Assembly: GCF_033807575.1 (NCBI RefSeq)
Contig: NW_026907801.1
Coordinates: 372,001 to 436,000 of the forward strand
Direction of reading: 5' to 3'
Length of the DNA stretch: 64,000 nt
From: Cydia pomonella
Lineage: Eukaryota; Arthropoda; Insecta; Lepidoptera; Tortricidae
The notes under the pieces were generated by a model that did no database searches, had not been told where the DNA came from, and saw only the letters and a program-made list of their open reading frames with translations. Both the position numbers and the translations under genes were made by a program. The stretch's first letter is position 1; each line of letters begins with the position of its first letter. Shown piece by piece: positions 40,701 to 55,700 of this stretch.

Positions 40701-43700
40701 AACCCATTAAGCTCTATCACGATATATTGTCATGAAGCCACTAAAAACATTTTATTTATTTATTTAAAATTTATTACACAAAGGAAGGTGGGCTAATTGG
40801 CCTATTTGACCAATAAGGGCAAGCCATATAATCACCGGGTAGGTTATTCCAAGTTGTAAAAAATTTACTATGGCAGGTACTCACAAATCTTTGTGTGAAA
40901 AAAGTTATCGCCGCAAAAAATACTGTGAGTTGAAACGTCACTGTATTTTTTTTTACGATACTAAGTTCCTGTGTTCAAAAGGTTTTGCTACTGTCGATGA
41001 TTTTTATTTTAGTTTTTTATTAGTTTTCTAATATATATTTTATTCATATATTTTTTTTAAACAGAATTTTGACAAGTCGCGCCATACAACAAAAAATAAA
41101 TTATATAAAAATAACCTTTCCGATGATATGTCGCTTATTTTTATTGGTCCATGGGCCAGTGTCCATACAAATCTGCCCATCTTCCTTTACAAAAAAGAGT
41201 AAAAATTACGTATTTGATGCTATAAGGAATTTTCTACCAGTCAACCATTTTTGCTACAACAGCGGCAAAACTAAGCATGTTTTAGGCTAGGAAGTAGCAA
41301 AGCATAGCGCGTAGCATACAAGTTGAATAACCGTGTTAAAATATTCATTTCACCTCAGCAGCTCGAACAAGCCTACTTTCGTCACTCCAGGGAGTGAGAC
41401 AAAGTAGCTTTATAATTTAGTGAAGGCAATGAATACAGGAATAAAAACCTTACTTGATGTTGAATTTTTTTAACCTTTAATATGTTCTCACTGACTACTG
41501 AGGTGAAAAGTTGCATATGTCACATGAGACCAAAGTTATTTTACATCTCGTGTTTTTGAGTCCCTCGCTACGCTCAAGATTCTTACTTAGAATCACTCGC
41601 TTCGTTCGTGATTCAATTATAGAATCTTTCGCTTACTCAGGACTCAAAATCAACACTCGCAAGAAAAACTAACTTTCCTCTCTTGTTGCACTAATAACTA
41701 GGTATTGCCAGTACTTTTGACTTTTGGCAGTAGGTACACATTGCAGTTTATATCGATAACCGGAATGTTTTTTTCATCAGACTTGCTCGTAAACGTTGTT
41801 ATTATATGACAGCATACTGAGATGGAATGCGCTATATTATGCCCACGGGCGTAATAGTTTTTTTTTTAATTTCATTACGCCTATGGGCATAATATTTCTT
41901 CTGGTAGGTATAAAATGAGTATTAATTTTAAAATACTATCGTTCAAATTTTTTTTTTGCGAATGTATAAATATTTAATTTGATAATTTAATTATTTTTTT
42001 ACACAATTCAATCATGGCTGAATGTCGGATAACCTTCGATGCCGAACCTGTCAATAACGACAATATGGCGGACGAAAGTTTCAAAAGCCACCGTATTTAA
42101 GAATTATTTCGCTTAAAATTTAGTTTATTCCTCGCAAGTGTGATAAAACAATTGATGATTTTTTTTTATACCACGACATTGGAAAACAAGCATACGGTCC
42201 GCCTGATGGTAAGCAGTCACCGTAGCCTATGGACGCCTGCAACTCCAGAGGTGTTACATGCACGTTGCCGACCCTAACCCACCATACCACGCGTTGTGCC
42301 ACGGGCGGTATAAGAATTACGAACTCGTGTTAATTAAGCCCTCATCTTCGGCTTCGGGTTCAAAAATTGCGCTTGTTCGTAAATTCTTGTTTATCGCCCT
42401 TAATACACAATATAATATTTTCTAATAGATATATACAGTCGACGTCAAAGATGTTTACATTTTTTTACCTTATTACAAGGGTAACAGTGTAAACACATCT
42501 TTGACGTGAACTGTACAATTCTTTTTAAACAAAATAAAAACGAAAATGGATGGATGGATGGTAAGAAAATAATTTACTTACCGAAAGTTTAGTTTCTTGG
42601 CGAGCAGGGAAAGTAACTTGTCGTCTCGTCCCCCGGTGACGTTGACGGTCGAGTCGTTGTTGTACTTCACGAAGTGCCAGGGCGGAGCCTGTGGAAATGT
42701 GATTCCAATTCAAAATAGTTCATTGTGTATTAAAGGTTAACAAGAATTTACGAACCAGTGTGAATTGAAGCCCGAAGCCAAAAGCGAGGGCTTAGTCACA
42801 ACGAGTTCGTACTGTTCGTAGTTCCTGTACAATCCTGGCACACACAATGTTTTTCAACACACTTCACGTGAGGAAGAAACAGCGAAATAAATAAAACTGC
42901 TGTCTATTACGTACATGCTTTACAGCCCTAGGTCGAAATTTAGGATTTACGGACTGCATCGCGTACGTACCTTCTACGAGCAAGTGCGATGAAAAGCGAA
43001 ATAATAGAGATAATCTAACAATAAGTCAGAACCTAACTCTCCGCCGACAAAGTTACTGTGACACAACTATAAGTAAATATAATATTTAAATCAAATCGTA
43101 ATTTAAAAATAATTTTCAAAATCGGTTCAGAAATGACGAATTTATGGAGTAACATTAAAAAAAACAACCGAAATGATAACCTCCTCCTTTTGAAATCTTG
43201 AAGTCGGTTAAAAATCGATATAAGTCAATCAATCAGCTATGGTTAATCAATTGTGTTAAAATATTTCGCATACTTAATTTCAATGTCCGGAGAAAAAAAA
43301 ATGGGACAACGTTTGTATGGAAAACAGCCCGTGTGGCTCACATGCCAATCATTAACGCTCCGTAGCGTAGCGTAGTCATCTCTCTATCACTCTTTCGTAT
43401 TAGTGTGACAGTGACAGTTGCGGAGCGTTAACGCTGAGCATGTTGGCTACGCGGGCTGGTCATCCACGTGTAAGGGTAAGATCGAAGAATAACTTTGCGA
43501 TCCTAGCGTAATAACGGTATTTTTTCTATGAAATTCCATTTTGGGAGAAAACGTTTTCCACTGACTAAATCTTAACAAATCAATTTGATTTTGATGTCGA
43601 TGGCTTTCAGCATAATATATTCTAGGTTAACAGCTTTTGCTTTAACAAAAACATTTTGTTTGTTTGGAATTTTTGAACAAAAGGAAAACCTTTAAACCTA

Positions 43701-46700
43701 GTTTTTCATTGTGTCAATAACATATTAAAAAATCGACCCCTCTTAAAATGCGTAAAAGAGGGTAATTCGGTGCCGAGACTTGCGTAAAGAACAGCGCGGT
43801 GTACATAGTGGTGCTCCCATATTGGCTGTTGTAAAATTTTATATGACATCGTGTGATGGGGACAACTTAATAAATAATAACATGATGTCCCTGTCACACG
43901 ATCTTATATAGCATTTTATAACAGCCAATGCGGGAGCACTCTAAAGTTATAACTCGGTGGTTATTTTACAGTGGAATCTCGATAGAACGAATTCATAATA
44001 TCAGCTTAGAGAAGTCTCTATAAGGTTATGTTCTTCATACAGAGGTTTCGAATTAGAAAGGTAAAACGATAGAAAAAATCGTATTGAAGAGGTACTTAAT
44101 TATACAAATGCGTAAAGTACAGTTGTATTGCTTCGAGTTATAGAGGTCAACTTCCATTTTTCGACATATGGAGGTAAAAAATGTACTGGAAAAAATCCCT
44201 CGTAGGGCTACATTTGCTTGCTATGATTTCATGCGCGCGCACATATTTCGAGGTTTGAAGGTTTTGGGCTTCGAAGGAAACCACCTTTTATTTCGTGTTA
44301 ACAAGGATTTCGCCTTATCGAGATTCGAGTTATCGAATGTTGAAGTTGAAGTTGAGGTTCCACTGTATAATTAGTTAATATCAAAAATGTGACCATCTCA
44401 ATTTATCTAATATAATTTTTTATAGTAGACAAATACATGTGGATGTAACTTACGTGTAACACGGGTACTCTAAACACCCTCCCCTTGAAGTCATGGTACA
44501 CCTTGTCAGCAGGCGGCAACACTGGTGACTTGTACAATGTTCCTGACCACCAGTTGACTAGAGAAAGATGGTGGATTTGGTGGGGCGTAGCCTGGTTGTA
44601 GTAAATACGGAATCTGTGGAAAAAATCAACACGGATAGTATGTACAGAGGCAAAAGCAGCGGTGGTGGTCGAGATATGACGTCCAGATTTTAATCCGGAG
44701 GTCGCGGGCTCGAATCATACTGTACCTACCGAAAACTAGAACTAGTTATGTACATAATTATGTCAGGCGTGCTTGTAAGTTATTTAATAATAATTCAAAC
44801 TGTCTGAAGTCGATATATTTAATTGCACGATATACGATGTTAACAATAAAAGATTAAGTACTAATGATAATGTAATTTTGCGACCTTGACTGTACCCGGA
44901 TAAATAAATTCATTTATAACTCAGATCTGTTTGTTTAAAGTATTTATAATTGTAATTAGCTATCGTATCTTCAATTAGGGAAACTGTAGGTTTAATTTAA
45001 TATTACCATATATTTCTGTTGAATTGTAAATGTAATCGTTTGTTTCTTAATAAAAAATAAATAAAATAAATTTATGTACGGAATATCATTTGATATTTAC
45101 CACTAGGTTTTCGGTGAAGGAAAACATCGTGAGGTAACCTATATACATCTGTACAGAAATTCAAAGGTGTATTCGAAGTCCCCAATCCGCATTGGGGTAG
45201 CGTAGCCCAAGCTCTCTCATTTGTCCTTTAGTTTGACCTAAAATGATTCACCATAATGATTCATTTCTCATAATGATTTTTCATTTGTTTACTTACATTT
45301 TTTTTTACTTTAACAAATTAAAAATTATACAATGTTATTATTGTATTAATTATAAAGTAAACACAAGATACCGAGCAATATGCGGACGGCCGATCCTGTA
45401 AATATTTACATTACATTTAATTAATGGGAAATTGATTGAAAACAATAAGACAATTATGTATAATCACGTGCAATAATATCTTGCACAGTAAAGCGTGCAA
45501 AATTATCCGACACAATCTAATATGTAGAACTCTTAAGACAATGACATGTTACCTTACATACATTTTATTTTTTACCTTACATGACAACGTACCTAATGTC
45601 TATTGTTTTTATTTTTTATTTTATATTAGGCACACAATGTAATAATTATTTTAAGTTGAGTTTTGGTTGGGAATGCAATCCAAAGCATGTATGCGCAGCA
45701 TATACTACACATTAAAGAGCGAAAACTACAACTATACTAACTACACTTAATTACATAATAAAACAATTATTAGACACAAAACAATTTGCATAAAGAAAAT
45801 AAAGCAAAGAATAAAATGAGATTGAAACACAGGTGTAAGATGAATACAAACCTAACGTAATGGTGATTGATGGCAAAGAACTTCTGTAACTTGTTTCCGA
45901 GAGATGGCAAGCTCGAGTTAAAAATATCAATATGCCTATGCTTAGATACCAGGTCGTTGTACTGATGGCACATTCTTACAATATTTCTTTTTTGACGTAA
46001 TAATGATGAAGCATTTGAACAACACGCGAAACTAAAAGCTCCTCATTTCTATTGGACGAAGTTCCACCTAGCCACTCAAAAATTAAGCCTGTCTGGCCCC
46101 AAGCAATCACGAAATCCAATAACCCAAGACATCAGTAGTGAAAAAAACTTCCAGACCAATAAGTCGTATTTTCGTTGGTACTCATAAAACATGTTTCGAA
46201 GTCCTAACCGGACGGCCAATCAAATTACTAAGTACGTGGCCGCTAGGCTTGTATTCTGTGCAACTTCGTGAAAGACGAAAGTATATAAAGATTGATCACT
46301 AGATAGTTATTGAAAGTATTATTAAATATAACCGCATCCATCAATAAAATTAATCTTTACTTTCTTTAGCAGATTAAGTAATAATATACAGCAAAAACTA
46401 AATTTTTATAATTTTGTCACGTCTGTCCGTATGTTACAGGCATTTTACTCGGAACTTAAATATCGCCTCTGAATTGACAATTACTTTTAAAAAAAAAGCG
46501 GCCAAGTGCGAGTCGGACTCGCGCATGAAGGGTTCCGTACCATTTAAGACGTATTAAAAAAAATCTACTTACTAGATCTTGTTCAACATTTTACCACTTT
46601 GGACACACATTTTACCACTTTGGAAGTGTCTCTCGCGCAAACTATTCAGTTTAGAAAAAAATGATATTAGAAACCTAAATATCATTTTTGAAGACCTATC

Positions 46701-49700
46701 CATAGATACCCCACACGTATGGGTTTGATGAAATTTTTTTTTTTTTAATTTTATGACGTATTAAAAAAAAACTACTCACTAGATCTCGTTCAAACCAATT
46801 TTCGGTGGAAGTTTGCATGGTAATGTATATCATATATTTTTTTTAGATTTTTCATTCTGTTATTTTAGAAGTTACAGGGGGGGGGACACACATTTTTTCA
46901 CTTTAGAAGTGTCTCTCGCGCAAACTATTCAGTTTAGATAAAAATGATATTAGGAACCTAAATATCATTTTTGGAGACCTATCCATAGATACCCCACACG
47001 TATGGGTTAGATGAAAAAAATTATTTTTTTAAATTTTATGACGTATTAAAAAAAAAACTACTTACTAGATCTCGTTCAAACCAATTTTCGGTGGAAGTTT
47101 GCATGACAATGTATATCATATATTTTTTTTAGATTTTTCATTCTGTTATTTTAGAAGTTACAGGGGGGGGGACACACATTTTTTCACTTTAGAAGTGTCT
47201 CTCGCGCAAACTATTCAGTTTAGATAAAAATGATATTAGGAACCTAAATATCATTTTTGGAGACCTATCCATAGATACCCCACACGTATGGGTTAGATGA
47301 AAAATTTTTTTTTTATATTTTATGACGTATTAAAAAAAAAACTACTTACTAGATCTCGTTCAAACCAATTTTCGGTGGAAGTTTGCATGACAATGTATAT
47401 CATATATTTTTTTTAGTTTTTTCATTCTGTTATTTTAGAAGTTACGGGGGGGGGGGGGGGGGGGGACACACATTTTACCACTTTGGAAGTGTCTCTCGCG
47501 CAAACTATTCATTTTAGAAAAAAATGATATTAGAAACCTCAATATAATTTTTAAAGACCTATCCATAGATACCCCACACGTATGGGTTTGATGAAAAAAG
47601 ATTTTTTGAGTTTCAGTTCTAAGTATGGGGAACCCCCAAAATTTATTGTTTTTTTTCTATTTTTGTGTGAACATCTTAATGCGGTTCATAGAATACATCC
47701 ACTTACTAAGTTTAAACAGTATAGCTCTTATAGTTTCGGAAAAAAGTGGCTGTGACAGAATCGGACAGACAGACGGACATGACGAATCTATAAGGGTTCC
47801 GTTTTTTGCCATTTGGCTACGGAACCCTAAAAATCGATTGTTTTTACAAAAAAAAAGTAAGTTTCATGTGACAACTATTAATATTAGTTTTCGTATCCCC
47901 AGAGCTTCTTCTAGGCACTACCGACCTTTGTCACTTCCACCGACCAAAAGCAACTATCGTCAAAATTCATACTTTGTCCGAGCTCCGAGGTCAATGAATG
48001 AACTGTGTCATAGCAACGATCAACTGGATTTACATCTAATGAAACCTGCTATAATTAAAAACCTCATGGCATCTAGTTTCTTTGCTCCCCTGCCTGCAGA
48101 AGATTAGCATAGGTTTAATTTTAATTTATTGATTTAAATAAGAAACAAATTACTTCTTTCTTTTCTCATAGCTCATGTTTTGGCGTTTGTAAAGTCTTTA
48201 ATTTTGTGCTAACCTGTAATATGACTACCTTTGTATCCTGTCTGTGGAAACCTGTAATTGGCTTCCCTGATACATATTTATGTTAACCTAGTTTTAGTTT
48301 ACTTAAGCTGTTGGTTTTCCGAATAAAATAAAATAAAATAAAATAAACGTATCCATACTAATAAAATTGACAGCTGTCAACTGTCAGACAACTAATGTGT
48401 CTCGTACCCGCGAAATGCCATAACCGTGTACTGCGCGAATAACACAATTTCATTATACAGACTTTATCTACACACTTTTCGTACAAAAAAATGCGTTCAA
48501 AAACCGCAAATTACGGCCTGCAAAAAGATAAACCATTTTGTTACTTACACCAAATTTCGTATTGTAAAAATATTAGTATTGCGTAATAATAACAAAGGAA
48601 TTTGATTTGACCTAACCGTTTCTAGTATTAGTCGAGATAATTAGGGTTCCGTGCCAAAAATGTTCAAAAGGAACCCTTATGGTGCGACTCCGTCCGTCCG
48701 TTTGTCTGTCTGTCACATCGATAAATATCTCAAGACCCACTTAAGCTATAGATTTGAAATTCGGAATAGTTATGATGTTATGAATAACGCTAACTCGGAC
48801 ACATTGAAAGTATTTTTTTAAATTAACTATGGGAAATGCCGAATATGAAGGGGGGGGGGGGAGGCAAAATTTTAAAGTCTAGTGACTAGGTCAAGTGAGG
48901 TATCATTTAAAAGAGCTCAAATTTTACATTCAAAACTATTTTTTCTTTTATTTTCATAATGAAAAAAAAAATTGAATTATGAAGGAAAATGTTAAAAAAA
49001 AATACCATTCCCCCCTTATCTCCGAAGTTCACCGAAGCAAACTTATGATTTTTTTTACATAATATTAACATTACTATAAACTTTACACGAAAAATATAAT
49101 CAGACCTTTATCTTGATAACTTTCTTTTTATTAACAAAAAAACATTTCCGAATTCAGTTTGCAATTTAACCAACTTTACGTGTGTTTATTAGACTTGAAA
49201 TTTCTATGAGATTACATTAAAGGCACCCATTTTCAAAGAAAAGAACAATGTTTGAAATCGGTTCACATTGATTGAAAAACCAACATACGTGCATTACTTG
49301 GCGCAAATCAGATAATTTGCCGATAGATGGCACTGTGTACAATTATACTTAGTATAGGTACTTCTGATCAAAAGTCTTTCGCCTTTATAGTTACACAAGA
49401 TAATTCAAAGTTTGTACGGAACCCTCAGTGCGCGAGTAAATCGAACTTGCACTTGACCGGTTTTTATTGAGTATGTCATCCGCCGCAATAGCGGTCGTAA
49501 CATATCCTAGAGCTTTATGTGTGTAGATAGAGTATTGTATGTAACTGTACATAATTAGGCTCGTTTCATAAACCCACACTCGTATTTTAATGCCTCTAAT
49601 TGTGTACCAGTCACATAAACTACTATTTTGTTTAACATCCGAGCTTTCCTGGCTATACTGGGTGACTTCAGGGTCGTGATCCCCAGTGTATTGAGATGAT

Positions 49701-52700
49701 CATACTGAACAAGGTTTCCTATAGGGCCGATATGAAAATCGTGAAAAAAAAAACGACATGATCGCCCATACAAAAGAAGAAAACGTTTTTCCACTTCTAA
49801 ACATTTTCCATTCTCCATGATTTTTAGTATGTTATTGACACAATGAAAAACTAGGTTTATAGGTTTCCTGTTTTTTCAAAATTTGCAAAACAAAAAAAAA
49901 AAGAAAAATTGTTTTTTTTTTTTAAAGCGAAACCTATAGCACTAGAATATATTATGCTGAAGCGATCGAAATCAAAATCAAAGTGATTTATTAAGATTTA
50001 GTTAGTGGAAAACGTTTTCTCCCGAAATGGAATTTCATAGAAATAGCTCAGCCGGATAGAGATACGCGGCCGGCAACCCCGTTTCTCGCCGAGATATGTA
50101 TAGTGCTTTTCTCAAACTTGCAATTAAAACAAAAAATTGTAGTCAATTTGTTTCGTGGCGACCTACTCGGCTCGCCACTCTACCAGCGGTGTACATCCTT
50201 ACGCGCGTAAGTCCGCGCGCCTGTGCGATGCGCCACCGCCGTTGCTTAGCAACGAATATGCACAACAAATCACCGTACCAAGCTAACTGAAGTTAGTTGA
50301 TGGTTGGATGCCAAGACGTTGTGTCACAATTTGACGTTAAAAAACAAAAAAGGTTGCTTTACAGTCCTAGGTGTGTAAGACAGTATGAAATTTCTTTACA
50401 TATCATCTTCACTCATCGCACCTGATATGTAGTATTTCCGGACCTAATTTGACGTAAGTCATGTCATAATTTCATAGCAAGTTTGATAAAAAGCTATTTA
50501 TCCTCTTAGCATGCTCACGACCCCAATATCATACAGTATTGTAAAGAGTGAGACATCTTCCACTGTTTCGACTCTGACTTATTGAACTCTGGACAAAATG
50601 TAATTTTAAGAAATACGGCGAGAGCGGCCGACAATCGGGCGTTGTTTGGCGTTTCCCCGGAAAATGGGGAAAATCAAGCATCCCTTTGAATTATCGAACA
50701 GTAAATATTTTATTTTGCTTCATAATTGATGAATTGAGAGAGCAACCGGAGATGAAATAATTGGATTTCGATCAAAGACTGAGGCTGTAAAAATGTTTAT
50801 TCTATTTTCGCAAAGGTCTTGTGATATAAACAGACTGAATTGTATAAGTACCGATTTTCATCCGAATATTTGTATCACAGTAAGTTCAATTAAGGCTTGT
50901 GTTAGGGGTAGTAGGCAAAATATATATTATATAGATATACTTAAATACTAGAAAACATTCAGGGCAGGACATGTATGTAGAATGCTAGGTGATATAGATG
51001 GGCTAAAATTACAACAGAGTGGCTGCCCAGATATAGAAAAAGGAAAAACCATTGACATAAACTTAGATGGAGAGACGATCTGAAAAGTCATGACAAACAC
51101 TGGTGGAGATCAGCTCCAGAAAGAAAAAAATGAGAACGTTTGGGGGAGGCCTTTGCGCGTAAAGCGCCATGCAATTAGTTAATTTATGATAATTTACTCA
51201 TTATTTTTAATCATAATAAAATTCGTAAATTCAATATTAATATCACCTAATAGACAGCGGTAAATATACATTTATTACTTATGGAAAAGTATTGATAAAT
51301 AAGTAGATATTATTTGCATGTTTTTTGCTAATTATGTAATTGTAATTATTGTATTGCTATTTTAAAATTGCATGAAATAAAAGGCTATTGTTCAAGCTTG
51401 TAGTCTTGAGTGTTAAAATAAAAATCTTTGATTCTTTTAAAAACTTCTAATTCGAGTTCCACAAAGATACTTATGCTTAAATAGAAAAATATGCTTTGAA
51501 ATGCGTGTGACGCGCACATGAGCGCGTATCTCAGAGCCAAGTGAGCTCGCTAGGCGTCTAGAGGCGGCGAGGGGCGCGGCAGCTGGGCCAACTGGTTTAT
51601 TGGTATGCAGTCCCCGCTTCCCCTTCGTTGGTAGGAGCCGCAACATCCTGGGGGCCCTTGGAGGCGTTAGCCTTCAAGGCTTCATGGGTCTCGTCCAGCA
51701 GAGGGCAGAGGTATTTCACACCTCGCTTATAGGTGCCTGTTACAGTGGCAACTTCGGCTACTCGCGAAATCCCGTCGGCGCCAGGAAACAATTTGGAGAT
51801 TCTTCCAAGCCGCCAGTGCAGTGGAGGAGTATTCTCTTCCTTGATTAGGACCAGGTCACCCAGTTGAAGAGCTCGTCCTGGAACACGCCATTTCGTCCGT
51901 TGCTGGAGCTCGCAGACGTATTCCATTTGCCAGCGTCGCCAGAAGTGCTGTCTTAGTGCCTCGAGCCTCTGAAACCTGTCTAAACGGCTTGGGTTTATAT
52001 CCGAGAGGTGGGGCGACGGCAACGAAGTGAGCGCGCGGCCGATGATGAAGTGACCTGGGGTTAAGGGTTGGAAATCGTTTGGTGAGGACGATAAAGGACA
52101 TAAAGGACGACTGTTCAGGATAGATTCAACCTGACTAAATAAAGTTGCCAATTCTTCATAGGTTAAATGACCGTTACCTAGAATGCGATTGAGGTGAAAT
52201 TTGGCAGATTTGACTCCTGCTTCCCACAAACCACCAAAGTGAGGAGCATATGCCGGTTGGAATTTAAATTGTATTCCCTCATTTGCTGCAAAATTGCAAA
52301 CCGTGTCTGAATTTGAACTAAGATAATCGCTAATTTCCTTGGCCGCTCCTACAAAATTACGTCCATTATCGCAGAAGATCTCGCGAGGTCGCCCTCTGCG
52401 AGAGATAAAACGTCGCAGCGAAAGAATAAACGAATCCGTCGATAGCGTGCTTACTGCCTCTAAATGCAAACATTTGTATCGAAGACAAACAAATATCGCT
52501 AAATAGCACTTCGTTATTTTGCAACCTCTGCCATGCCTGTCCGTAATCATAAAAGGCCCAGCGAAGTCTACGCCGACACTAATGAACGGAAAATCAGGCG
52601 TTACGCGCTGAGAGGGTAGAGCGCCCATCAATGGAGCAGAAGTATTGCCAGCTACGCGGCGACAGGTGACGCATTGTTGCGAGACGGTGCGCGCAAGTGT

Positions 52701-55700
52701 GCGCCCCGATACGGCCCATACCGACTCGCGAATGGCGGCTAAAAGCAGCTGAGGAGGAGCGTGCAGAAGACGGATGTGTTCCTGTTGAAACAGCAATCTA
52801 GTAAATCTATGTTTGGCATGTAAAAGCATTGGGTGGTGTTTATCAAATTGATAAAACGAAGAGGACAGACGTCCACCAACTCTGAGAAGTTTGTCGTCTT
52901 CATTGTAAAATGGGTTAAGCGATAGAATAGGGCATTTAGGGCCTAGAGATTGCTTGTCACGCAACAATTTCAATTCGAGGGGGAAACTAGCCTGTTGCGA
53001 CAAAGCGACCAATTTTTTAAAAGAAGCCTCGAGCTCCTCAGGTTGTAGCACACCCGTAGTTTTATTAGTTGAGAGACGGCAGTTATGCACAAACCTAAGC
53101 ATATAAGCTACCGCACGTTGCAAAGTTTTAAGTTTCGAATATCGATCGAAATCAACGACATCATTTTTTTGTGAATCTTTAGTGATCGCGACGTTAACCT
53201 TTAGCTCGGGTAAATCGAATTCCGAGTTTGAGGAAAACTGAGGCCAGTTATTCTGTGGCTCGTACAAAAAGGACGGCCCGGTCCACCACATTTGCAAATC
53301 AGGTAAGCGACGCGCTTCGACCCCTCTAGATGGATAGTCAGCCGGATTTGAAGCGGTAGGAACGTGACGAAACTCACTACCATCGGTGAGTTCTAAAATA
53401 TGAGCCACGCGATTGGCAACAAATGTTTTTAATTTACTTTGATTTGTTTTAAGCCATGCGATCACAATTGACGAGTCAGTCCAATAAAATTTTTGCGCAA
53501 TCTGGCAGCGCAACGTCTTAGAGACAGCTGACGCGAGCTGCGCGCCTAGAAGGCAAGCACATAATTCCAAACGAGGAATAGTCGTAGCCTGAACCGGCGT
53601 GACCTTGGCCTTGGCGCACAGCAGCCTGACCATAACAACGCCCTTCTCATTTGTTGACTTTAAATAAATACAGGCCGCATATGCAACTGAGCTCGCATCA
53701 CAAAATACATGCATCTCGATATACGTCGGCGAGTCGCATAGAACATGACGAGGTATTTGGATCGAAGTTAAAGACGCTAGTCCGTTTACAAAATCCTGCC
53801 AAGACTCGTTTATGTAGCTCGGCACGGGAGCATCCCAGTCGATTTTTTCAATCCATAATTTTTGAATTAAAACTTTAGGTATAATCGTCAGCAAACAAAG
53901 GAGGCCTAATGGATCAAATATTTTACACGAGTCCGATAAAATTGATCGTTTCGTAGGATGGCCGTCCTTGGCCGAATATTGAGTAGGGAAATGAATGATA
54001 TCTGTCTCAGAGTCCCAGTCCACTCCTAACGTATGCGACGACGAGCTAATGATCAAGCGACCTTTATTTTCTGAGTTTTCTGAGTCGTGCAAAATTGACG
54101 ATAAATTTGAGCGATATTTGCGCAGAGGGAAACAACCAGCTGCCAGCGCACGCTCAACCGACTCTTTAATAGAACATAATTCCTCCTCTGTGTCCGATCC
54201 TGTTAGCAAATCATCCACTAAAAAATAATTTTGGATGATGGTCTTAATTTTTTCATTTGCACATTCTTCGCCCAACTGCCATAAACAGCGTGTGCTCAAA
54301 AAACTAGCACTTGAAAATCCGTAAGTGACCGTGTTAAGTTTTAAAGTTTTTAAAGGTTCGTTCTCATTGGAGCGCCAAAGAATTAATTGTAAATCGCGGT
54401 CACACTCCTGAACCAAGACCTGCCGATACATCTTAGCGACATCCCCAGTCAAAACGTATTTGTAAGTGCGAAACCTCAATAGAATATTAAATAATGAATC
54501 CTGAATCGTCGGCCCGACCATCTGCAGGTCGTTTATAGAATAACCAGACGTGGTGGGGGCACTACCATGGAAAACGACTCTTAATTTCGTAGATTCGCTG
54601 GAGGGCTTTTGCACACAATGATGTGGCACAAAAAAAGAAGGGTCCGGAATGTCAGAATTGGACACAGAGAGATGGCCTAATTCGGCATATTCATTTATAA
54701 ATTGCTCGTAAGCCGCTTTTAAATCAGGGTTACGTTTAAATCGTTTCTCTAATGCAAAGAACCGTTTTTTAGCTAAGCGATACGAGTTCCCTAAACAATC
54801 GGGCTCCGTAACCAATGGCAAGCGTACGTGAAACCTACCGTTATCGTCACGATAAGTGTGAGTGACAAAATGTTGCTCACATTCCGCCTCTAAATCGGTA
54901 AACGGTTGACTAGGTTGGGGCACTTGCTCCAGCTGCCAGAATTTAGTAAGCGAGTCGTCAAGATTATTATCACTGGTTGTGTATAGGTGATTGCATTGTA
55001 AAAAGGAATTGAACGACTTTTCATCGAACGCTGAGTATGCATTGTACTTACTGACAACTAACCATCCTAGTTTTGATTTGCGCAAAACAAGCGTATCGTG
55101 CCCTAAATCAATTTGCTCGCCTCCGACCAAATTCCAAAAGACGTCAGCCCCAATTAAAATATCTACAGGTCCAGGCTGATTAAAATGAGGATCGGCGAGT
55201 TTTTTATTACGTGGCCACTTGACGTTCGACACATCGATAGGCCTTAGTGGCAAATTGCTGTTAATTACGGGCAGCGCTAAACATGAGATATCGAATTTAA
55301 TATTTTTATCATGTTTAGACCGAATTTGCACAAAACAGCGTTCCGGATTACTAGATATAGGCACGTCAGATAATCCGAAAAGATTTGTATTACTGGGCAG
55401 CGGTGAGAGTTGCAATTTCTGTTTAAAATCGGTTGTAACAATAGAAGTCATGCTTCCGCAATCTAAAAAAGCGCGCGCCGTTACATAATCATTAGTAGCC
55501 GGGCTATATATGTCTATGTACGCGGTAGGTAAAAGTACCTGATTTGAGCGCGATACGGTCATATTTGACGACAGCCCGAGCCCGGGCTCCGAGCGCGGCG
55601 GAGGCGCATCTACGGGCGCAGTGGCAACCTGAGGAGTCTCCCTATGCAATAAAATATTATGGCGCTTCTTACAAGTGTGACACGGAGCTACTCTGCAGCG

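Noticed and set aside
41837..41893. Short inverted repeat TTATGCCCACGGGCGTAATA
   Set aside because: Small imperfect foldback, common in AT-rich moth DNA; no flanking duplication seen.
45852..45973. Minus-strand frame (YNDLVSKHRHIDIF to HHYVR) first taken as an Ir40a exon between exons 4 and 5
   Set aside because: It could only be reached with a phase mismatch from exon 4. Using the GTGAGT donor of exon 4, exon 4 joins exon 5 directly as PRPGV-FRIYYNQA, as in the fly protein, so no exon is missing.
47625..48107. 160-codon plus-strand frame as a host gene
   Set aside because: The first half is GGTTCCG repeat sequence and the second half resembles a LINE tail.
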